The notes under the pieces: generated by a model | Seen by the model: the letters and a program-made list of their open reading frames with translations, nothing else | Databases searched by the model: none | Told to the model about the DNA's origin: nothing | Shown here: positions 5,902 to 14,042 of the stretch, one piece after another | Position numbering within the stretch: the stretch's first letter is position 1 | Layout: every line of letters starts with the position of its first letter | Position numbers and translations under genes: made by a program | IMG/VR virus record: IMGVR_UViG_3300009609_000049 | Coordinates: 1-27,222 of that record | Length of the DNA: 27,222 nt | From: a virus | Direction: 5' to 3' (one strand)

Positions 5902-7451
5902 AGCGCGGCTTCCTTCTCCCGCTCGACCGAGGCCGCCGCTGCCATGCGCTCGCGTTCCTCGCGCCGGATGCGGGCGACGTGCTCCTCCGAGCGCGGCCCG
6001 GGCACAATCCGCGGCGGCGGCGGCGGCGGCGCGCCGAGCTCGGCCACCACATCCCAGTCATAGGCATCGGACGACAGGCTTGCGACCCGGATGGTCAGCG
6101 CGTGCAGGATGGAGCCGTCGATGATCACAAGCTGCACGCCCGCCACCTCGAATGTCTCGTTAATGCCGAGCTCGGGGAGAACCACGGTCACGTAGCGCTC
6201 GCCCATGACGGGCAGGGCTTTGATATTACATTGCAGGATCCCGACCCAGCGCGGGTTCAGCCGGGCGGCGGCGAGCTTCATGAGGCGCCGGGTCTGCCCG
6301 TGGCTCGGCGAGCAGAATAGGTCTATGTCGGTGGCGTATTCGCCGCGCTCGGCCACGTCGGCATCATCGACCCAAGGATCGGCGTCGGTCTCCATGTAGT
6401 CGTGATCGGGCGACGTGTAGCGCGCCCGTATGGTGTTGGCGGTCGAGAGGATATCCCGGCCGCGGCCGAACTCCGAAAATCCGATGATGGCGTCGCCGTC
6501 GATGGTCACGGTCGGCGTCGTCCATTTGCCGACGCGCAGCACCAGGCCGCGGTCAGGCGTCGGGAACAGGCTGCCGTCGCAAGCGACGAGAAACCGGGTC
6601 AGCACATCGGCGGGCCGCTCGTCGAAACGATAGGTATTCCATATCCGGTAACGCGCCTCGGTGCCGGTGTCGGTTTCCATCGCGTCGAAGCAGTCCGCGA
6701 TGGCCTGCTCCCACTCGGCCGCGGCGTTGGTGATCCACGAGTCGGCGAGGTTCAGCCCGTCAGGATGCGTCAGGTAATCGAGGATGATCGCAGCGGCGTT
6801 GTCGGTCCACGCGGGCGCGGTGAGCGAGCCGCTCGACACGGCGCGCACCTTGGCGCCGCGCTGCACCTGGCGATAATTCGTCTGCCCGTAGTTCGGGAAG
6901 ATATCGCCCATGTCCTCGCTGTCCACCTGGTGGATGACGAGGAAGGCGCTGGGGATGCCCTTGCCGAGATGGTCGGCTGTCCAGAGCGCCGGGTAGGTGG
7001 CATTCAGCGCGCTGTAGAGCGCCGGGCTGTCAGTCCCGAGGCGGAACTCGATAAAGGCTTTGCTGACGCCGCCGGGCACGAACGGCGCCGAGGTCACCGC
7101 GCTGCCTGAGAGCGTCACGAGGTGGTCGTCGATCCAGTGCTCCTCGACGGCATCGATCTCGCCCGAACCCATCGCGATGACGCGGCCATAGGCGCCGCTC
7201 GACACATTGGCGAAGACCAGCGTGCCGCCGACCTTGACGCGGCCGTAGCTGCGCGTGCGCGGGCCTGCCGGCTGCTTGATGATGATCTGGCCATCCGATG
7301 GCTTCGGCTGCGCGGGCTTGCTGCTGAACAGCGTCTGCGCGAGAAAGGAAATCCCCAGCCCGACCGCGATCACGATGACTTCGGCCAGGATCGCCGCGGT
7401 GGCGACGCCGACGCCGACCGAGACGAGGATCGGCGCGATCGCAACGGCCAT
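5898..7451 (-). CDS. Tail tip / host-specificity protein (gpJ-like)
   Basis: This is a 517-residue protein. The N-terminus has two hydrophobic stretches (VSVGVGVATAAILAEVIVIA and LGISFLAQTLF), as in phage tip proteins of the gpI/gpJ region. Then come small beta domains (SYGRVKVGGTLVFANVSSG; IDAVEEHWIDDH), a middle section typical of tail tip proteins (AAIILDYLTHPDGLNL, RYRIWNTYRFDERPADVLTR, ACDGSLFPTPDRGLVLRVGK), and a C-terminal linker with proline runs and a charged helix. Such proteins sit at the distal end of the tail and contact the host. It is shorter than lambda J (over 1,100 residues), in line with the compact tips of rhizobial siphoviruses. Its ATG follows directly on the stop of the NlpC-like gene. 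Confidence 0.82.
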   Translation of the reverse strand: MAVAIAPILVSVGVGVATAAILAEVIVIAVGLGISFLAQTLFSSKPAQPKPSDGQIIIKQPAGPRTRSYGRVKVGGTLVFANVSSGAYGRVIAMGSGEIDAVEEHWIDDHLVTLSGSAVTSAPFVPGGVSKAFIEFRLGTDSPALYSALNATYPALWTADHLGKGIPSAFLVIHQVDSEDMGDIFPNYGQTNYRQVQRGAKVRAVSSGSLTAPAWTDNAAAIILDYLTHPDGLNLADSWITNAAAEWEQAIADCFDAMETDTGTEARYRIWNTYRFDERPADVLTRFLVACDGSLFPTPDRGLVLRVGKWTTPTVTIDGDAIIGFSEFGRGRDILSTANTIRARYTSPDHDYMETDADPWVDDADVAERGEYATDIDLFCSPSHGQTRRLMKLAAARLNPRWVGILQCNIKALPVMGERYVTVVLPELGINETFEVAGVQLVIIDGSILHALTIRVASLSSDAYDWDVVAELGAPPPPPPRIVPGPRSEEHVARIRREERERMAAAASVEREKEAAL

Positions 7452-7850
7452 CTACACCCGCCAGGCGGCGAGCAGCCGCAGCCGCTCGGGCGGCACGGAT
7501 GCCAGCCCGTCATCGAGTCGCAGCACATAGCCGCGCTCGGTGCGGATGGCGCAGGTTGCGAGGTTGCTGCCCAGCTTCACGACCGCGACATCTCCGGGTT
7601 GCGGGTCGCGCGTCATGCGCAGGCCGGCGCGACGCAGCGCTCGGCCGGCGGCGCGCAGGAGGCCGCCGCGCCCGCCATGCTCTCGAAGGCAGGCATTGGC
7701 ATCGGCGTAGCCGCGGCAATCGGCGATCGGGTCGATGCCGCGGCGCAGGCGCAGCCAATCGGCCGCCAGCGTCACGCAGTCGGCCGTGCCGAGCTCGAAG
7801 CGGCGCCCTGCCGCGGCCCGCAGATAGGCCGTCAATTCTTGCGGTGGCAC
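7452..7850 (-). CDS. DUF6950 / NlpC-P60-like tail protein
   Basis: This is a 132-residue protein. It has the DUF6950 layout: an N-terminal helix, RFELGTADCVTLAADWLRLR with the cysteine in the catalytic position of NlpC/P60-type peptidases, a middle YADANACLREHGGRGGLLRA stretch, and a final beta region (QPGDVAVVKLG ... LRLLAAWRV). In gene-transfer agents and siphoviruses this gene lies just before the tail tip gene, as here, and is thought to help the tail through the cell wall. I do not see a clear catalytic histidine (ATCAIRTERG is at that position), so activity is uncertain. Start GTG 7850 overlaps the tailspike end by 19 bases. Confidence 0.8.
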   Translation of the reverse strand: MPPQELTAYLRAAAGRRFELGTADCVTLAADWLRLRRGIDPIADCRGYADANACLREHGGRGGLLRAAGRALRRAGLRMTRDPQPGDVAVVKLGSNLATCAIRTERGYVLRLDDGLASVPPERLRLLAAWRV

Positions 7851-9784
7851 TGGAGGGTTGAGTGTTTTAGAACGCTGGTGGTCGAGGCGGCATCTATCGT
7901 CCGCTGCGACGCTTGCAGGCTGAGAATGCCGCCAGTCTCCACCTCGATTGCGCCCTCCAGGTAAATGTCGGTTGCCACCAATTGCACATCGGTTAGCAGA
8001 TCGCTAATCGAGGCGCCTACCAACCGCGACAACAATGTCGTACCGTCCCATGTAACCGCAGTCATTCTCATGCTGGTCGGGTTGGTCATTCCGGCCGCGT
8101 TGACGAAACGCATCTTGATGCCGCCGCCAATCGTCGACGAGACGCTAAGATGCCCCGAGCAGTAATAGGTTTTGCCGGTTACGACAGGGATGCTCAAACC
8201 GGGCACGGCGGCTAGCACGTTGGAATTGGTAACATCGAGTTGCGAAGTGCTGGTCATCCATTGTGTATCAATCGAAGCATCGAATTTCGGGAGCGTGCCC
8301 GACAGCGAATAATCGACCGTTGCGGTTGCCGGGTTGAGATCGATCACAATTGGCGTCGTCGCCGCGATAATCGACACCCGCGCCGCGGTACCGCTATCGC
8401 ACACATTGTTGCTGGCGATCTGGTTCGATCCGTAGAGGCGAATACACGCGGGATAAGTGCCGCCGAGAATCGAGTTGTTGGAAATCAGGCTGCCGGTGCC
8501 GACCGTGGAGATGGCGGCAACCGAAGGCGTGCCGACATTCCACCCGGAGATCACATTGCCGGTAATGATGTTTTTCCCGGGGATGCCGCCATTGCCGGTC
8601 TGCTCGATGATCGCAGCCCCCGCATCAGCACCGCTGTTGACGATGATATTGTTGGCGATGACGTTGTTGAGACCGGGGTCTTCGATGACGATGGCGGTGT
8701 TGTGGGCGACGCCGTTGCCGGTGATGTAGTTGTCGGAAACGACGATGTTGGTGGCGCCGGAACCTGGGCGAGCCTTGCCGTTGAGAGCGATGGCCGCCAC
8801 GCCGTCGACCGGGATGTGAAAGACATTGCCGCGGATCATGCCGCCGCTCGACACCTGGTCGGTGCCGGCGCCGGTTATGGCGATGGGTCCAACGGTCTGC
8901 GACGGGCTGACGGTATAGGTGCCGACCGGGTTGGCCTGCGTGCCGGTGCCAATTGCGGTAACGACCGTGCCGGCGGCGACCCCGGTGCCCACAATGGCGT
9001 GGCCGACCAGCAGGTAGCCGTGCCCCACGCTGGTAATAGTCATCGTGGTAGCGCTGATCGAGCCGTTGCCGACAAACGAACTGCCGGTGCCGGTGATGTA
9101 GGAGCCGACCGTGTGAGCGTCGATGCAGGTATTGTTTACGACTTTGATGTTGGTGCTGCCTTCCCAGTGGTCCCAGCATGTGTTGGCGGCGCCATACATA
9201 TAATTATTATCGGTGGTAACATTGTCGCTGCCACGAAACGACACGCCGTCGCCCGCCCCGGTGGCGAGAAAGTAGTTGCCAGAAACGCGGACATTCCTGG
9301 CGTTCTTGAATGAGATAAAATGCACGTTGAACGGGGCAGCGAAGTTCTGGGTAAAGCGGCACCCGGAAACGGAGATGTTCTCGTCGATGATCGTCGGCAC
9401 CAGAAAATTGAAATTCTGGATAGCCGAATGCAGCGGTTGATATTGATAATTCTGCACCCAGTTCGGGCCGTCCATCGTGATCGTGACGCCGGGCGCACAG
9501 GAAAAGCTCGTATTCGACTTCAGCGTGAGCGTCGTCGTTATTTTGTAGGTGCCGGGTTGCGCCAGCACGACGGTGCCGCCCTCTGCCGGGAGCGCGTTGA
9601 TTGCCGCTTGAATGGCCGCCGCGCTATCGGCGGCGCCGCTCGGGTCACTGCCGGGGATGGCGCTGAGGTAGAACCGCGCGTCGGGCAATTTGGCGTTGCT
9701 CGCGTCGGGGAACATGTCCGCCCGGGCGCACCACGGCATTGCCAGTAGTAGCAGAGCCGCGGCCAATCTGTACATCGAGGTCAT
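7832..9784 (-). CDS. Exported-type tailspike: pectate-lyase-like beta-helix protein
   Basis: This is a 650-residue protein. Residues 1-22 form a typical Sec signal peptide: basic MTSMYR, a hydrophobic core AAALLLLAMP, and a cleavage site CARA before D23. Residues about 45-480 are a right-handed parallel beta-helix of the pectate_lyase_3 type, with AAAIQAAINALPAEGGTVVL at the start and many Asn/Gly/Val turns (VSDNYITGN, ANNIIVNS, ITGNVISG). A separate glycine-rich domain is inserted at about 240-305 (the phrase TYTVSPSQTVGPIAITG). The C-terminus (about 500-640) looks like a jelly roll. Such proteins bind or cut capsule or lipopolysaccharide. The start ATG 9784 overlaps the fibre gene stop as ATGA. 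A leader peptide is odd for a virion protein. Confidence 0.82.
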   Translation of the reverse strand: MTSMYRLAAALLLLAMPWCARADMFPDASNAKLPDARFYLSAIPGSDPSGAADSAAAIQAAINALPAEGGTVVLAQPGTYKITTTLTLKSNTSFSCAPGVTITMDGPNWVQNYQYQPLHSAIQNFNFLVPTIIDENISVSGCRFTQNFAAPFNVHFISFKNARNVRVSGNYFLATGAGDGVSFRGSDNVTTDNNYMYGAANTCWDHWEGSTNIKVVNNTCIDAHTVGSYITGTGSSFVGNGSISATTMTITSVGHGYLLVGHAIVGTGVAAGTVVTAIGTGTQANPVGTYTVSPSQTVGPIAITGAGTDQVSSGGMIRGNVFHIPVDGVAAIALNGKARPGSGATNIVVSDNYITGNGVAHNTAIVIEDPGLNNVIANNIIVNSGADAGAAIIEQTGNGGIPGKNIITGNVISGWNVGTPSVAAISTVGTGSLISNNSILGGTYPACIRLYGSNQIASNNVCDSGTAARVSIIAATTPIVIDLNPATATVDYSLSGTLPKFDASIDTQWMTSTSQLDVTNSNVLAAVPGLSIPVVTGKTYYCSGHLSVSSTIGGGIKMRFVNAAGMTNPTSMRMTAVTWDGTTLLSRLVGASISDLLTDVQLVATDIYLEGAIEVETGGILSLQASQRTIDAASTTSVLKHSTLQCHRKN

Positions 9785-11682
9785 TTCCAGTAGAGCCAGC
9801 CGAGCCCGGCGGCATAGCGGAACAGCAGCGCGGCGCCGGGGCCAAAGGCATTGACCGGCCCTGCGGGGAGCGCGACGCCATCAGCGTCCTGCATCGCCAA
9901 CGTCGTCACCGGATTGGCGAAGGAAATCTCGACCACGCCCGCCGCAACAGCCGGCAACCTGATGGTCAGCGCCGCCAGCCGGTCGGGATTGTTGACATAG
10001 ACCGGGCGCAAATCGGTGAGGGTCAGCGTGGCGCCGGAGACGGGCGCCACGACATTGACCGCGATCTGCTGCGGTTCGGTTGTCGGGGTGATGTCGAGAA
10101 AGTCGATGGTGATGACATCGCTTGTATGCGCGTCGCCAAAACAATCGACATAGGGTCGGACGTAGATGGTATTTGCGGGCGCGGTGTAGTCGAGCACGAC
10201 GGCGGCGCCCGGCGCGATGCCGATGCGGGCGCGACGCTGCTGCACGCCATCGGCGCCAACCAGCGCGATATTCTCGACAACCGTCGCGCCGTTGGCGGCC
10301 TTGGTGTTGGTGAGCCAGGCGAGGCCTACGGTGACGCTATCGTTGAGCGGGTCGGCAGGGTTAACCTGGCGTTGCACCCGCCAGCGGACTTCGTAGACGC
10401 GGCCGGGTTCGAGCGGGAAGGCGGTGGCGGTCGCCACGGTTTGCGGGTCGTCTGCGGTGGCGGCAGTGACGCGCACGACGCTGCCGGCCGGCGAGACGGC
10501 AACCCAGGCCGGGTCAATCGGCACAACGTCTTCGGGCTCGCCGGTCTTGGTTTCGCCGTAGAGCGCCACGGCATCGCCTGGCCGGGACGGCACTTGCGCG
10601 GACACGTCGGCGGCATCGGCCGCGGCTTGCGCCGCGGCGGCATCGGCCAGCGCCTGCGTCGCGTCGGCCTGCGCGGCATCGGCCGCGGCTTGCGCCGCAT
10701 CGGCGGCATCTGCTGCCGCGGTGATGTCAGCGGCTTGCGCGGTATCGGCGGCATCGACGTAGGCCGTCGTCGCAAGCTGCGTCGTGTTGGTGCCGGGCGC
10801 CGCGGTCGGCGCCGTTGGCGTGCCGGTGAGCGCGGGCGATAGCAGCGGCGCTTTGAGGTTGAGGGCGATCTGCGTTGCGTCGCTGATCGGCTTCGCCGCA
10901 TCGGATGTGTTGTCGACATTGCCGAGGCCGATATCGGCCGCGTTTACGGCGTGCGGGTTGTCGGTGTCCGCAGTGTGCGTATCGATGTCGGCTTGTGCTG
11001 CCGCTGCTGCTGCTGCTGCGACATTGATGGCGGCCTGCTGTGCGCTACTGACGGGCTTATCGAGATCGGCCGTGTCGTCGACGTTGCCGAGCCCGACCTG
11101 GCTCGCCGTGACAGCGTGCGGGTTTGCGGTGTCGGCCAGGTGCTCCGCGAGGTCGGCGGCGACGGCCCCGGTTGCGGCATTCGCTGCGTTGATCGCGGTC
11201 TGCGTCGCGGTCGAAACCGGCTTATCGAGATCGGCCGTGTCGTCGACGTTGCCGAGCCCGACCTGGCTCGCCGTGACAGCGTGCGGGTTTGCGGTGTCGG
11301 CCAGGTGCTCCGCGAGATCGCCCGCGGTATCGGCATCGCCGGCGGCGTTGGCATTGATCGCGGCCTGAACGAATTGCGTCGTGGCAAGCTGGCTGGTGGT
11401 CGTGCCTAGAACCGCTGTCGGCGCCGTAGGGACGCCTGAAAGCGCGGGCGAGGCGAGGTTAGCCTTCAGCGCCAGCGCGGCGGCCTGCGGCCCCGAGACG
11501 GGCTTGTTGGCATCGCTGGTATTGTCTACCGCGCCGAGCCCGATCTGCTCAGCGGTGACGCTGTGCGGGTTGTCGTTGTCGGCCAGGTGCGCATCGATAT
11601 TCGCCCGCGCCGTCGCATCGAACGCGGAGGCGTAAATTTTGACGGTGCGGGTGCTGAGATCGAGCGCGCTGCGGCTGCTCAT
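9781..11682 (-). CDS. Tail fibre protein with phage tail repeats
   Basis: This is a 633-residue protein. There are four copies of a ~40-residue tail repeat, at about 30-70, 123-165, 178-220 and 233-275. Each carries NPH-V-A--(I/V)GLG-VD(N/D)T-D--KP(V/I)S. Two units of a second motif (SPAL-G-PTAPTA ... QLATT) lie at about 78-105 and 282-308. Residues about 310-365 are an Ala/Asp/Gln coiled coil, and the C-terminal ~260 residues look like beta-rich receptor-binding domains. Start ATG 11682 overlaps the preceding stop as ATGA. The frame extends 91 residues further upstream, but that part is Arg-rich antisense to the neighbouring gene and was left out. Trimeric fibre function is inferred. Confidence 0.85.
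   Translation of the reverse strand: MSSRSALDLSTRTVKIYASAFDATARANIDAHLADNDNPHSVTAEQIGLGAVDNTSDANKPVSGPQAAALALKANLASPALSGVPTAPTAVLGTTTSQLATTQFVQAAINANAAGDADTAGDLAEHLADTANPHAVTASQVGLGNVDDTADLDKPVSTATQTAINAANAATGAVAADLAEHLADTANPHAVTASQVGLGNVDDTADLDKPVSSAQQAAINVAAAAAAAAQADIDTHTADTDNPHAVNAADIGLGNVDNTSDAAKPISDATQIALNLKAPLLSPALTGTPTAPTAAPGTNTTQLATTAYVDAADTAQAADITAAADAADAAQAAADAAQADATQALADAAAAQAAADAADVSAQVPSRPGDAVALYGETKTGEPEDVVPIDPAWVAVSPAGSVVRVTAATADDPQTVATATAFPLEPGRVYEVRWRVQRQVNPADPLNDSVTVGLAWLTNTKAANGATVVENIALVGADGVQQRRARIGIAPGAAVVLDYTAPANTIYVRPYVDCFGDAHTSDVITIDFLDITPTTEPQQIAVNVVAPVSGATLTLTDLRPVYVNNPDRLAALTIRLPAVAAGVVEISFANPVTTLAMQDADGVALPAGPVNAFGPGAALLFRYAAGLGWLYWK
11054..11151 (+). repeat. 98-base perfect direct repeat, copy 1 (tail fibre)
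   Basis: Identical base for base to 11219-11316, 165 bases (55 codons) away, in phase with the fibre reading frame. It covers most of the third tail-repeat unit. Identity at silent positions indicates a recent duplication or gene conversion. Confidence 0.9.
11219..11316 (+). repeat. 98-base perfect direct repeat, copy 2 (tail fibre)
   Basis: Partner of 11054-11151; covers most of the second tail-repeat unit of the fibre protein. The flanking bases diverge abruptly on both sides. Confidence 0.9.
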
Positions 11683-12011
11683 GTGTAGAGCCCTTCCACG
11701 ACCTTGACCGGCACCGCGGCCTCGGTGTCGGTGCCGACGGCGATGTACAGCTTGGCAAGTTGGCCGAGCGGCATCGCGGTCGTCTGCTCGGCCGTCAGCG
11801 ACAGCGTGACGAGCCCGGCGACGGCATCGGCGATCTCGGTGGTGACTGGCTCGGCGCCGAGGCTCCAACGGATCTCGGCCACGACGGTCTTGCCCGTGAG
11901 ATCGGTCGGTGTCGTCTCGCCGACATCTTCCCAAAAGACCGCGTGCCATTCCCACGGCTCGTCGCCGCGCACGAGCGGAATGGCGCCGTCAAGGATCTCA
12001 AGGTCGCTCAT
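11679..12011 (-). CDS. Small beta-sandwich baseplate/fibre protein (BppU-N-like)
   Basis: This is a 110-residue protein. Features are a short lead-in (LEILDGAIPLVRGDEPWEWH), a DLTGKTVVAEIRWS strand pair, and alternating beta strands (GLVTLSLTAEQTTAM; AKLYIAVGT) ending VKVVEGLYT. This is the layout of the BppU N-terminal type domain found upstream of phage receptor-binding fibres. It probably anchors or spaces the fibre. Start ATG 12011 overlaps the stop of the Tat-leader gene as ATGA, and its own stop overlaps the fibre start the same way, so the three genes form a tight cassette. The domain assignment is from fold-like pattern only. Confidence 0.65.
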   Translation of the reverse strand: MSDLEILDGAIPLVRGDEPWEWHAVFWEDVGETTPTDLTGKTVVAEIRWSLGAEPVTTEIADAVAGLVTLSLTAEQTTAMPLGQLAKLYIAVGTDTEAAVPVKVVEGLYT

Positions 12012-12910
12012 GGGATCATCCCATAGCTGCGGCGGTTTGCGGTCAGCGCGGTGCGCTCGGTTGCCGTCAGGGCGTAGCCGCCCCACAGGATGAGCTCCTG
12101 TATTTCGCAGGTTGTGGTTGCCGCGACATTCGCGGTGTTGATGGTGCCGGCGGTCACATTGACGGTCAGCGTAGCTGCGCCCGGTGCATTGTCATCAAGC
12201 TGGAATGAACTGGCGGCGCCGTTGATCCAGCCGGTGCCGCTGTGCCACAAATTGTCGGCACCAGTGCCGGTGATGGTCAGCACGTTGTCGGACAGCGCCC
12301 AGGTGTTGGCACTGGCGGTGGTATTCAAACGGTTGGCGCCGGCCCGCAGCCACATGCAAGTTGTGCCCGTTACACGTTTGCCGACGACGCTGATCGAGAG
12401 CGGGCTGACTGGCGTGTAGGCCGCCGACACAAGTGTCTGCGTGCTCGTCGTCTCCCGGATGCACGCATGCGTGCCGTTGCAATTGAAGATAAGCGCCGGT
12501 TGGTTTGCCGCGGTCGTCTGGGTGATGTCGCGGGCCGCGCCGCTTTGGTCGAAGGCTGTTTTGACAAAGCAATTCGTTGCATTGCAATGCGCCGCCGCGG
12601 CAGCTTCGTCCCACGGCGCGCCGGTGAAGCTGGTGAAGCCGAGATAGCCGATGGTGGCCTCGGCGTTGTCGCTGGCGCGGCGTATGACAAAGGCGTTGCC
12701 GGTGTAGGCAGAGAGGAGCTTGCGAAACGAATATGCCGCATGCGGCGTCGTGAAGGTGTCCAACGCACCGCCGATCGGCACCTTCAGCCGGTGGTGTCCC
12801 GGCCCGGCCATGTTCGGCCCGGCCTTCATGCCGGCCTCGACGACGCCGGCAATCGCGGTCGCCGCCGCGAGCGAGGCTAACGCGGCCGTTATGAACTCGC
12901 GGCGACGCAT
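12008..12910 (-). CDS. Tat-leader, AbfB/LamG-like carbohydrate-binding virion protein
   Basis: This is a 300-residue protein. The N-terminus MRRREFITAALASLAAATAI reads as a twin-arginine (Tat) leader: RRxFI, a long alanine-rich core, then about residue 27 a VEAG cleavage-type site. The mature part begins with an arabinofuranosidase-B-like module (ALDTFTTPHAAYSFRKLLSA, IRRASDNAEATIGYLGF, FDQSGAARDITQTTAANQPA) seen in many phage tail proteins. A concanavalin/LamG-like jelly roll follows (LSISVVGKR; INGAASSFQLDD; CEIQELILWGGYALTATERT). That suggests glycan binding. No catalytic pair was confirmed, so hydrolase activity is not claimed. It lies between the small Sec-leader gene and the BppU-like gene. 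Confidence 0.72.
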   Translation of the reverse strand: MRRREFITAALASLAAATAIAGVVEAGMKAGPNMAGPGHHRLKVPIGGALDTFTTPHAAYSFRKLLSAYTGNAFVIRRASDNAEATIGYLGFTSFTGAPWDEAAAAAHCNATNCFVKTAFDQSGAARDITQTTAANQPALIFNCNGTHACIRETTSTQTLVSAAYTPVSPLSISVVGKRVTGTTCMWLRAGANRLNTTASANTWALSDNVLTITGTGADNLWHSGTGWINGAASSFQLDDNAPGAATLTVNVTAGTINTANVAATTTCEIQELILWGGYALTATERTALTANRRSYGMIP

Positions 12911-12913
12911 CGG

Positions 12914-13339
12914 CTACAGCCCGGTCCCCGGCGTGACGTAGAGCGTCGCGGTGCCGGTGCCGGTGATGCCGGCAACGTAGTGCGCGGTCGGGCACCGGAT
13001 GATTTCGACCGTGCCGGCGGCAACCGGCATGCTGCTGGCAACGGCGGCGGTGACGGTGACATCGCCGCAGGCAATAAAGACGACCGCGGTACCGCTGTTG
13101 AACAGCCGCAGATGCGGCGCCACCGCGGATGTCGTCGGCTGCGTCAGGACCCGCCCCGTAGTGGCGGTGACGGCGAGCGAGACGGTCGGCCCGGATGCGG
13201 TGAAAGCGCTGTCCTGGGCGCCGGCCGGCGCCGCCAGCAGCAACAGCGCCGCGGCAATCGCATATAATGCGGGCGAGCCGGGACGGTGCGTCAGACAGCC
13301 GCCCCGACTCTGACCAATGATCCGCAGGGAGGATCGCAT
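12914..13339 (-). CDS. Small Sec-leader virion-region protein (141 aa)
   Basis: This is a 141-residue protein. Residues about 26-42 form a Sec signal core and cleavage site (LYAIAAALLLLAAPAGAQD). They are preceded by an unusually long N-terminal region (MRSSLRIIGQSRGGCLTHRP). The mature ~100 residues are small, beta-rich and Thr/Val/Ala-rich (LRLFNSGTAVVFIACGDVTV) with two cysteines. Sequences of this kind occur beside phage fibre genes, but I cannot name the family. The only good start, ATG 13339, lies at the start codon of the divergent HNH gene. The original 5' end may have been altered by that insertion. It ends three bases before the Tat-leader gene. Confidence 0.6.
   Translation of the reverse strand: MRSSLRIIGQSRGGCLTHRPGSPALYAIAAALLLLAAPAGAQDSAFTASGPTVSLAVTATTGRVLTQPTTSAVAPHLRLFNSGTAVVFIACGDVTVTAAVASSMPVAAGTVEIIRCPTAHYVAGITGTGTATLYVTPGTGL
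13263..13268 (+). promoter_or_regulatory. Consensus -10 hexamer upstream of the HNH gene
   Basis: TATAAT in a very GC-rich setting, 70 bases before the + strand HNH start. The candidate -35 at 13240-13245 (GCAACA) is weak but at 17-base spacing. It would give the inserted gene its own promoter. It lies inside the opposite-strand signal-peptide code, so chance occurrence is possible. Confidence 0.35.
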
Positions 13340-14042
13340 GGCTACCGTTACTCCTATCCCGCCATCAAAGCGGTTTCAAGATTTGACCGGGCGGCGGTTC
13401 GGCCGGCTCGTCGTGCTCGGGTGGGCCGGGTATTCAAAGCCGAATGCCGCATGGGTCTGCCGCTGCGACTGCGGCGGCGAGCGGGTTGCCTACAGCCACA
13501 ATCTGACGAGCCTTCGAACCCGAAGCTGCGGATGCTTGAATCGCGAGAACCTGTCGAGCGCTGGCTCGGCGACGTTCTGCGCGCGCGATACGAAGCAGCA
13601 TCCCGAATACAAAGTGTGGCTGGCGATGATCAGCCGGTGCCACGCTCCCAACAATCGGCAGTTCCCCGACTACGGTGCGCGCGGCATAACCGTCTGTGAC
13701 CGATGGCGCCGCGGCGAAAACGGAACGCACGGGTTCAATCTGTTCATGCTCGACATGGGGTCGCGCCCGACTGCGCTGCACATGATTGAGCGTGTGGATA
13801 ATGACGGAGGCTATTCGCCCGACAACTGCACATGGGCCACGAGATCGGAGCAGATGCGCAATCGGCGGAGCACGGTGATCGTTCATTTCAATGGCGCTGA
13901 CATGCCGCTGGTTGCCGCCGTCGCGCTTGCCGGGATGCCGTTCTCGCTTGTCCGCGGGCGCATTCATCGAGGCATGTCAGCAGAGCAAGCCTTGACCCAG
14001 CCAATTCGCCGAGGCAAGTATAGCCGAGGTGATAACAAGTAA
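13338..14042 (+). CDS. HNH-like homing endonuclease inserted in the tail operon
   Basis: This is a 234-residue protein of a widespread phage family. It opens with the GRRFGRLVVLG motif. A likely zinc site follows (C41, C43, C45 in CRCDCG; C64 and C66 in SCGC). Then come YKVWLAMISRCHAPNN, DYGARGITVCDRW, and the HNH-type core LHMIERVDNDGGYSPDNCTW (H148, N155, N163), ending with TRSEQMRNRR. Its C-terminal ~55 residues may be a DNA-binding helix-turn-helix. Start ATG 13338 is set by AGGGAGG (13326-13332). It is the only + strand gene inside the late operon, its 3' end overlaps a tail gene by 66 bases, and it looks less GC-rich than its surroundings. It is a free-standing mobile gene by context; cutting activity is inferred. 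Confidence 0.82.
   Translation: MATVTPIPPSKRFQDLTGRRFGRLVVLGWAGYSKPNAAWVCRCDCGGERVAYSHNLTSLRTRSCGCLNRENLSSAGSATFCARDTKQHPEYKVWLAMISRCHAPNNRQFPDYGARGITVCDRWRRGENGTHGFNLFMLDMGSRPTALHMIERVDNDGGYSPDNCTWATRSEQMRNRRSTVIVHFNGADMPLVAAVALAGMPFSLVRGRIHRGMSAEQALTQPIRRGKYSRGDNK

Noticed and set aside
5669-6067. - strand ORF of 132 residues near the end of the tail tip gene
   Set aside because: It overlaps the tip gene and the 64-residue membrane gene in another frame and is Arg-rich; the two-span proteins explain the region better.
8240-9313. Long + strand ORF of 357 residues opposite the tailspike
   Set aside because: Asp/Gly/Arg/Val-rich pattern caused by GC-rich antisense of a repetitive beta-helix gene; no ribosome site or family resemblance.
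9739-10842. + strand ORF of 367 residues opposite the tail fibre
   Set aside because: Low-complexity Arg/Gly/Val sequence antisense to Ala/Asp-rich fibre code.
11054-11316. Regular repeats considered as a CRISPR array
   Set aside because: Only two long copies, in frame within a fibre gene, with no unique spacers of constant length and no cas genes.
11683-11955. N-terminal extension of the tail fibre gene
   Set aside because: The added 91 residues are Arg/His/Asp-rich and antisense-like; ATG 11682 gives the ATGA overlap and a normal fibre start.
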